Positions 54,001 to 57,974 of a stretch of DNA of 57,974 nt are shown one piece after another. The position numbers and the translations under genes are program-made. Below the pieces are notes generated by a model that made no database searches, was not told the origin of the DNA, and saw only the letters and a program-made list of their open reading frames with translations. Location: contig JAIERK010000041.1 in the NCBI GenBank assembly GCA_019746975.1, positions 1 to 57,974 on the forward strand. Direction: 5' to 3'. How positions within the stretch are numbered: position 1 is the first letter of the stretch; the number at the start of each line of letters is the position of its first letter. This stretch comes from Candidatus Obscuribacterales bacterium (GTDB lineage Bacteria; Cyanobacteriota; Vampirovibrionia; Obscuribacterales; Obscuribacteraceae).

Positions 54001-54771
54001 TTGAAACCCGAACCACTATCAAAACAAGCCCTCTCCAGGTCCAAAACCGGAAGTTTTCTCTTTTCCACACTGATCACGCTGACATCAGCAGCCCAATCTA
54101 CCGGCCCTGCGCTGGCGAGCGAGTCACCGGAATACGCTCCGCAGGTCACTCATGAAAGCTCTCGAAAGATTCATGAGTCGTCGAAGGGCGGCGATACCGC
54201 CGACGGCCAGAAGATCGCCAGCGAAATTCCAGTAGGCGCGCCAATTCTACCGACTCAGGATCCGATTCCAAAACCGAAAGGAAAAATGGCTTGCGCGGTT
54301 ATGGAGACAACAATCAAGGCGCCCTTACCTTTCGTTTGGGAAACCCTTACAGATTTCTCTCTTTATCCGAAGATTTTCCCGCGTATCGCAACTTGCAAAG
54401 TCACAAAACGAACTGGAAATTACGTCTATACGGAAAGCTATCTCAAACCGTCAATGTTCCTCAGGCAGCTTAAACAAGTCATAGTCAATGATCTCAACGG
54501 CAAACCTCACGTATTGCGCTGGGGAATGATAGAAGGCAACTTCGATTCAAGCCAGGGCTGTTGGGAATTGACACCTGAAAAGGACGGTAAGTCCTGCCAC
54601 GTCAAATATACGCTCGAGTCGACGACCGATCCGATTCCGCGAGCGATTGCAGGATTCACAATGAAATTCATACAGAAGGATATTGTAAAAACCTTCAAAG
54701 ACGGCACTGAAAGCCTGTATCACGCGAAAGAGTCCGGCAACAATGTTGCGGTTTCACCAGATTCTCCGTAG
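54001..54771 (+). CDS. Exported SRPBCC/START-like protein
   Basis: 256 residues, TTG start six bases after lnt. A signal peptide (SFLFSTLITLTSAAQSTGPALA) is followed by a variable Ser/Glu-rich part and then a helix-grip domain from residue 97: METTIKAPLPFVWETLTDFSLYPKIFPRI, TYVYTESYLKPS-like strands, RWGMIEGNFDSSQGCWEL and the long C-terminal helix ITMKFIQKDIVKTF-like. Such domains bind lipids or other hydrophobic ligands (polyketide cyclase/START superfamily). Position after lnt suggests a role at the periplasmic side of the membrane, but the ligand is unknown. Confidence 0.8.
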   Translation: MKPEPLSKQALSRSKTGSFLFSTLITLTSAAQSTGPALASESPEYAPQVTHESSRKIHESSKGGDTADGQKIASEIPVGAPILPTQDPIPKPKGKMACAVMETTIKAPLPFVWETLTDFSLYPKIFPRIATCKVTKRTGNYVYTESYLKPSMFLRQLKQVIVNDLNGKPHVLRWGMIEGNFDSSQGCWELTPEKDGKSCHVKYTLESTTDPIPRAIAGFTMKFIQKDIVKTFKDGTESLYHAKESGNNVAVSPDSP

Positions 54772-54952
54772 GCAGCCAGTGCGCACCACAAACAGTGCGC
54801 ACCAGATACGGCATCATTAAATCACAAGAACAAGCGCTTGAATCTCAAAGCGAGGCACTGATATCCGGAAGCTAAGCGCTGGTTTGATTACTGCGTGCAA
54901 ACGATATATGCGGTCGATCAACCGACTTCGTTTCAACACCATCAAGAAACAA

Positions 54953-54984
54953 AGAGGACGACTTTCTTGCGAGAGTCGCCCTCT
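54953..54984 (-). terminator. Terminator of the 55036 gene
   Basis: Minus-strand RNA pairs AGAGGGCGACT (54984-54974) with AGTCGTCCTCT (54963-54953), 11 pairs with one G-U, followed by TTTGTTTCTT. On the plus strand the same site has an A-C mismatch. Confidence 0.65.
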
Positions 54985-55035
54985 GTAAGCTGACCGTGAC
55001 TTCTTCTTGGTTGAGGTAAAGTGCAGACTAACTAG

Positions 55036-55995
55036 CTATTTTTTCTTAGCAGGGAGGTCTATCTCCAAACCTTTTGTCGTCGGTTTCAAATATCGACCGG
55101 ACGAGTCTTTGATGATGCCAGCCTGCTTCAGACCACCATTCTCTAGCGCAGTGGCGGCCTCATCGGAAGTCAGGACCTTGCCCTGGTATATGGTTAACTT
55201 ATCACCGCTTACATCCAACAACGGTTTGTTTTCAGACTTGCATTTCTCTCCCAAGGAAGACTCCAACTCCTTGACTCCAGCAGCGCCGCGCGCTTCATAG
55301 GCATGTCTGGCAGATCGTGCGAGTTCGCGGTTAGCCTCAGAAAAGTCTCCAGTCGATGCTGCTTTGTCGAACAGTTTCGCTAGTTCCGTTGCATCCTTCA
55401 GTCCTTTTCCATCTCCAGGCTTCCCAAAATCGGCCATCACCGTTTCCGGTTTTACTGAATCCAAATCCTTTTTGGTAACCCAATCGTATGTTTGCTCTCT
55501 AAATGGGCTGAGCCCAGCCCTCGTCGATTTTGCAAGCTCGAACGAAACCGCTTTATCCGCGCCATGTTTGTGAATGGCGATGGTTCCATGATTACCACCA
55601 GACTTCACATCGAAACCTTTGCCTTCGAGCTGCTTCGACAATTCCGCTCCCAGAGCAGCAACTTTAGTGGGGTCGCCACCGCATGCATCGTATGCGGTGC
55701 GCATTACCGCTGTTAAGTCTTTAGCGTTACCCGAGACAACAGCCTTAGTAATGTCAGCGGCGAGCTTCTGCATTGCGTCACTACCATCGCCCACTTCAAC
55801 TTCTTCCGACAGCTCTTCCTGAGCGTCATCCTCAAATTCAACAAAGGGAAGGAACGCCGTGGCCGAGCAATCGCTCATTCGGCTCGAGATCATTTGGGTT
55901 GACGAATCGGCTAGAAGTGCTGCTGTTGTTGTTGTTGACCAATCCATATCTTTGGCGGGCGGAATGTCGCTTTGTTCGGCAGAATAACTTGTCAT
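55036..55995 (-). CDS. Hypothetical acidic protein
   Basis: 319 residues from ATG 55995, fixed by AAAGGAG seven bases upstream; the 17 extra codons of the frame are noise. N-terminus MTSYSAEQSD is Ser/Thr/Asp-rich without signal peptide. Residues 55-130 are helical (AMQKLAADITKAVVSGNAKDLTAVMRTAYDAC; VAALGAELSKQLEGKG), the middle contains NHGTIAIHKHGADKAVSFELAKSTRAG, and a similar helical unit recurs near 200 (ATELAKLFDKAASTGDFSEANRELARSARHAYEARG), suggesting an internal duplication (RTAYDACGG against RHAYEARGA). Family not recognised. The short hydrophilic N-terminus without export signal recalls the giant proteins at 29-36 kb. Confidence 0.7.
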   Translation of the reverse strand: MTSYSAEQSDIPPAKDMDWSTTTTAALLADSSTQMISSRMSDCSATAFLPFVEFEDDAQEELSEEVEVGDGSDAMQKLAADITKAVVSGNAKDLTAVMRTAYDACGGDPTKVAALGAELSKQLEGKGFDVKSGGNHGTIAIHKHGADKAVSFELAKSTRAGLSPFREQTYDWVTKKDLDSVKPETVMADFGKPGDGKGLKDATELAKLFDKAASTGDFSEANRELARSARHAYEARGAAGVKELESSLGEKCKSENKPLLDVSGDKLTIYQGKVLTSDEAATALENGGLKQAGIIKDSSGRYLKPTTKGLEIDLPAKKK

Positions 55996-56060
55996 ATTCA
56001 GCTCCTTTGCGTGGAAAAAACGTTTGGTAGAAGGGTGATATTGCAAAGATAGGATCGATT

Positions 56061-56078
56061 TGTGACGTATTTATCACA
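56061..56078. promoter_or_regulatory. Candidate operator upstream of the 55995 gene
   Basis: TGTGA (56061-56065), eight bases, TCACA (56074-56078), an inverted repeat resembling Crp-family operators but with spacing two bases longer than the E. coli Crp site. It lies 66-83 bases before the start codon. Confidence 0.35.
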
Positions 56079-56203
56079 CGACAAAATTGGCAAGCTCGAA
56101 AGGACTTTCCACTGTTTAATACCAATCAATAGAGTCAAGCGGACTCACACATTACTTTAGGTGCTGCGGTCACAGGGACCGCCAGCGTCTCGCTGACACC
56201 GAG

Positions 56204-56445
56204 CATGCCGGCACAGATTCCCCAAGCAAACGAAACGATTCGGTACGCACAGCGCTGGGACCACCATGCCGGCACAGGTTCCCCAAACAAACGAAACGAT
56301 TCGGTACCAACGGCACCGCGACTGCATGCCGGCACAGACTCCCCCGAACAAACGGAACGCATTCGGTAGGCACAGTACTGTGACTCTCGCTGGCACCACC
56401 ATGCCGGCAGGTTGCTCAAAGCAAAACGAAATGATTCGCGGAAAG
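56204..56445. repeat. Four degenerate tandem repeats, 60-75 bp period
   Basis: Units start at 56204, 56265, 56325 and 56400 with CATGCCGGCA, followed by a CCCC-AA-CAAACGAAACG block and ATTCGGTA. Units 1 and 2 are closest; unit 4 is short and worn. The array lies between the ends of the 55036 and 56548 genes, both minus-strand. The rest of 56047-56547 shows no gene. Confidence 0.8.
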
Positions 56446-56547
56446 CAAAAGCATCGATCTGCTGACCTCGCGCGAGGCCGCCGCTGGGGCCTGTAAGTTC
56501 GAGGGCAAGCGCCGACAGCTAAGCGAAACGAAACTACAAGACTGCTT

Positions 56548-56892
56548 TTACTTGCCTACTTTAATAGCGACTTTGACTTCGACTTCGACAAGAGTGCCGC
56601 CGCCTTCGCTACCTTCATTGATGCTCTTCAGCCGACCGTAAGCGACTTCGCCCCACGACTCTGCCGACGTCGGAGTCATTGCTTCACCTTGCTGCGCCAA
56701 TTTGATAGTGTCATCGGCGGAGTTGGACTTGGAAGCACGATTGTCAAGATGAATAACAATGGTTGTGATTCCATCCACAGTCTTGGGCTTCTTGGTAATC
56801 TTACCTTTACCCATTTCTGTCCAAACCTGATTGGTAGTGTTAGTACCAGCTCCCCATTCCATTACCTTGACAGGTTTGCTGAGCCTGATCAT
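56548..56892 (-). CDS. Small hypothetical beta-rich protein
   Basis: 114 residues from ATG 56892, chosen because GGGAG lies eight bases upstream. Pattern of alternating strands: RLSKPVKVMEWGAGTNTTN, DGITTIVIHLDNRASK, GTLVEVEVKVAIKVGK. No signal peptide, Cys or membrane segment. Family not recognised. Tandem repeats follow about 100 bases downstream. Confidence 0.6.
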   Translation of the reverse strand: MIRLSKPVKVMEWGAGTNTTNQVWTEMGKGKITKKPKTVDGITTIVIHLDNRASKSNSADDTIKLAQQGEAMTPTSAESWGEVAYGRLKSINEGSEGGGTLVEVEVKVAIKVGK

Positions 56893-57039
56893 GCAAATAC
56901 TCCCGGCCGGTGGCGCCAATAACACGACAACTTAGCACACTTTCAAGAGTGAAGCACTAAAGCTTAGAGCCAATCAATACAGCTGTTAACGAGACCATAC
57001 ACCGACGCCAGTTGGAGAAGACTACGCATCATCACTCAT

Positions 57040-57969
57040 TCAGAGCGCCTCCACGATTGTTGGAAAATACTCCTTCATCGACACGTTCTTCACTCTGAAG
57101 TTGGCAACCATCGCGTCCTGCGTTCCACACGAGTCATCGCTCATCATCCCAGCCAGGTCATTGGTCAAAATGGACTTGGGCAGAGCCTTCGACATAACAT
57201 CCATCGTTCTACCCGAGATCTGACTTGGTATATTGACCGTTGGTCCGCCCAGTCCTAGTGCCTTTCGTGTCATCTCGAGAAGCTCCAACATCTGGTAACT
57301 ATCAGGACCGACGAGATCGAAACTCTTGCCGACTGTTTGCTTCGCATAGATACTCTGAACAATGCAGTCAGCGACATCCTCTACGAAAATCGGTTGAATC
57401 GTGTTGGTTCCGCTTCCGATCAACGGAAGGAATAGTTTGAAAGTGACGATCGGCTTCAGATGCTCTAGTAGGGGGAAATACTCTCCGAAGATGAACGACG
57501 GTCTGAAAATCGTCCAGTAACATTTGTGATTTCTGATGATGTTCTCACCCTGCCACTTAGTCAGGAAATAACGACAATCAGCATCAGAGCGCGCGCCCAA
57601 ACAGCTGATGTGCACAAAGCGTTGGACCCCGGCTTTCGAGCCAAATGCAGTTAGCTGCTCGACCGTCGTCACATTGAGGTCCTCGAACGAGACATCCGCC
57701 GTCTCGCGGAAACAGCCAGCCAAATTGACTATAGCCGATGTCCCTTCAATCGCTTTTTGCAGTACCTCCTCCTCGGTGATACTACCCATGACGACATCGA
57801 CTCCCTTAGCACGCCAACTGGTGATGCTGGAAGTCTGCCAGTCCGCGCCGCCTCTCGTGACGATCCGTAAGGGATAGCCACATGCAAGCATTCGTTCAAT
57901 GACGAACCTGCCTAGAAATCCAGTTGCTCCAAGAACCAACATCAGCTTCTGTGCTGACACTATCGCCAC
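57040..57969 (-). CDS. NAD(P)-binding epimerase/NmrA-like protein
   Basis: 309 residues as far as seen. N-terminal Rossmann loop MLVLGATGFLGRFVIERMLACGYPLRIVTRG, second-strand SITEEEVLQKAIEGTSAIVNLAG, and RFVHISCLGARSD...YFLTKWQGENI, where the Tyr/Lys of classical extended SDRs is modified, as in the atypical SDR group that includes the NDUFA9-like proteins of complex I and plant/cyanobacterial chaperone-like SDRs. WTIFRPSFIFGE and the Ile/Gln/Pro-rich IQPIFVEDVADCIV belong to this group. Start GTG 57969 lies five bases from the window edge and the frame is open beyond, so the true start may be outside. Confidence 0.85.
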   Translation of the reverse strand: MAIVSAQKLMLVLGATGFLGRFVIERMLACGYPLRIVTRGGADWQTSSITSWRAKGVDVVMGSITEEEVLQKAIEGTSAIVNLAGCFRETADVSFEDLNVTTVEQLTAFGSKAGVQRFVHISCLGARSDADCRYFLTKWQGENIIRNHKCYWTIFRPSFIFGEYFPLLEHLKPIVTFKLFLPLIGSGTNTIQPIFVEDVADCIVQSIYAKQTVGKSFDLVGPDSYQMLELLEMTRKALGLGGPTVNIPSQISGRTMDVMSKALPKSILTNDLAGMMSDDSCGTQDAMVANFRVKNVSMKEYFPTIVEAL

Positions 57970-57974
57970 ATGCC

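Noticed and set aside
54777..54804. Direct repeat CAGTGCGCACCA twice after the SRPBCC gene
   Set aside because: Only two short copies four bases apart; no function can be argued.

Overview
The window looks like chromosomal DNA from a free-living, envelope-rich bacterium of moderate GC content. Evidence for an ordinary chromosome is a core gene set (mutS, uppS, an archaeal-type aspS, addAB, recA, lnt, a tRNA-Arg) with no phage, plasmid or CRISPR signature. Frequent TTG/GTG starts, an SLH-domain porin-like protein, a monogalactosyldiacylglycerol-synthase-like glycosyltransferase, many TPR proteins and very large hydrophilic repetitive proteins remind me of the non-photosynthetic cyanobacterial sister lineage (Vampirovibrionia/Melainabacteria, Obscuribacterales-like). 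That placement is inference from gene content, not a search result.

Layout. 1-9.8 kb: a TPR protein (3' end outside the window) coupled behind mutS on the minus strand, two small plus-strand genes (a secreted Lys/Asp-rich protein and a roadblock/LC7 protein), then minus-strand amine oxidase, Spy/CpxP-like and DUF6745-like genes. 10-13.8 kb: a decayed Ser/Thr kinase locus followed by an SLH outer-envelope protein. 13.8-22.8 kb: uppS, a YqeG-type phosphatase, a TPR protein, a metallopeptidase interrupted by an in-frame stop, two alpha/beta hydrolases and the glycosyltransferase. 22.8-24.3 kb: aspS behind what reads as a complete ribosome-mediated attenuator whose leader peptide carries three Asn, three Asp and one Asn codon in a row. 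24.5-28.9 kb: a tyrosine/dual-specificity phosphatase, a small thioredoxin-fold-like protein and an AlgI/AlgJ-like pair for O-acylation of a surface polymer. 29.2-36.5 kb: two paralogous giant hydrophilic proteins. 37-40.1 kb: a perfect 48-bp palindrome, a zinc-ribbon plus winged-helix protein of transposase ancestry, an EamA transporter and a VOC protein, with tandem repeats between. 40.4-47.4 kb: addA and addB for double-strand-break processing. 47.5-58 kb: tRNA-Arg(CCG), a GT39 glycosyltransferase, a zinc-finger-like membrane protein, a Crp/Fnr regulator, the recA-lnt-SRPBCC cluster, two unknown proteins flanking a tandem repeat array, and an NAD(P)-binding epimerase-like gene at the right edge.

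Genes that work together: mutS, addAB and recA cover mismatch and recombinational repair but sit in separate clusters. uppS, lnt, the MGDG-type glycosyltransferase, the GT39 enzyme, the AlgI/AlgJ pair and the SLH protein all serve the envelope. The strongest undescribed signal is the aspS leader. An archaeal-type AspRS is often non-discriminating (it charges both tRNA-Asp and tRNA-Asn), and this leader would sense exactly those two tRNAs. Secondary signals are the shared palindrome core at 19.8 and 37.0 kb, the paralogous giant proteins, the degenerate tandem copies of the 3' end of addA, and several lesions (poly-T frameshift, ochre stop, kinase deletion) that show ongoing gene decay.
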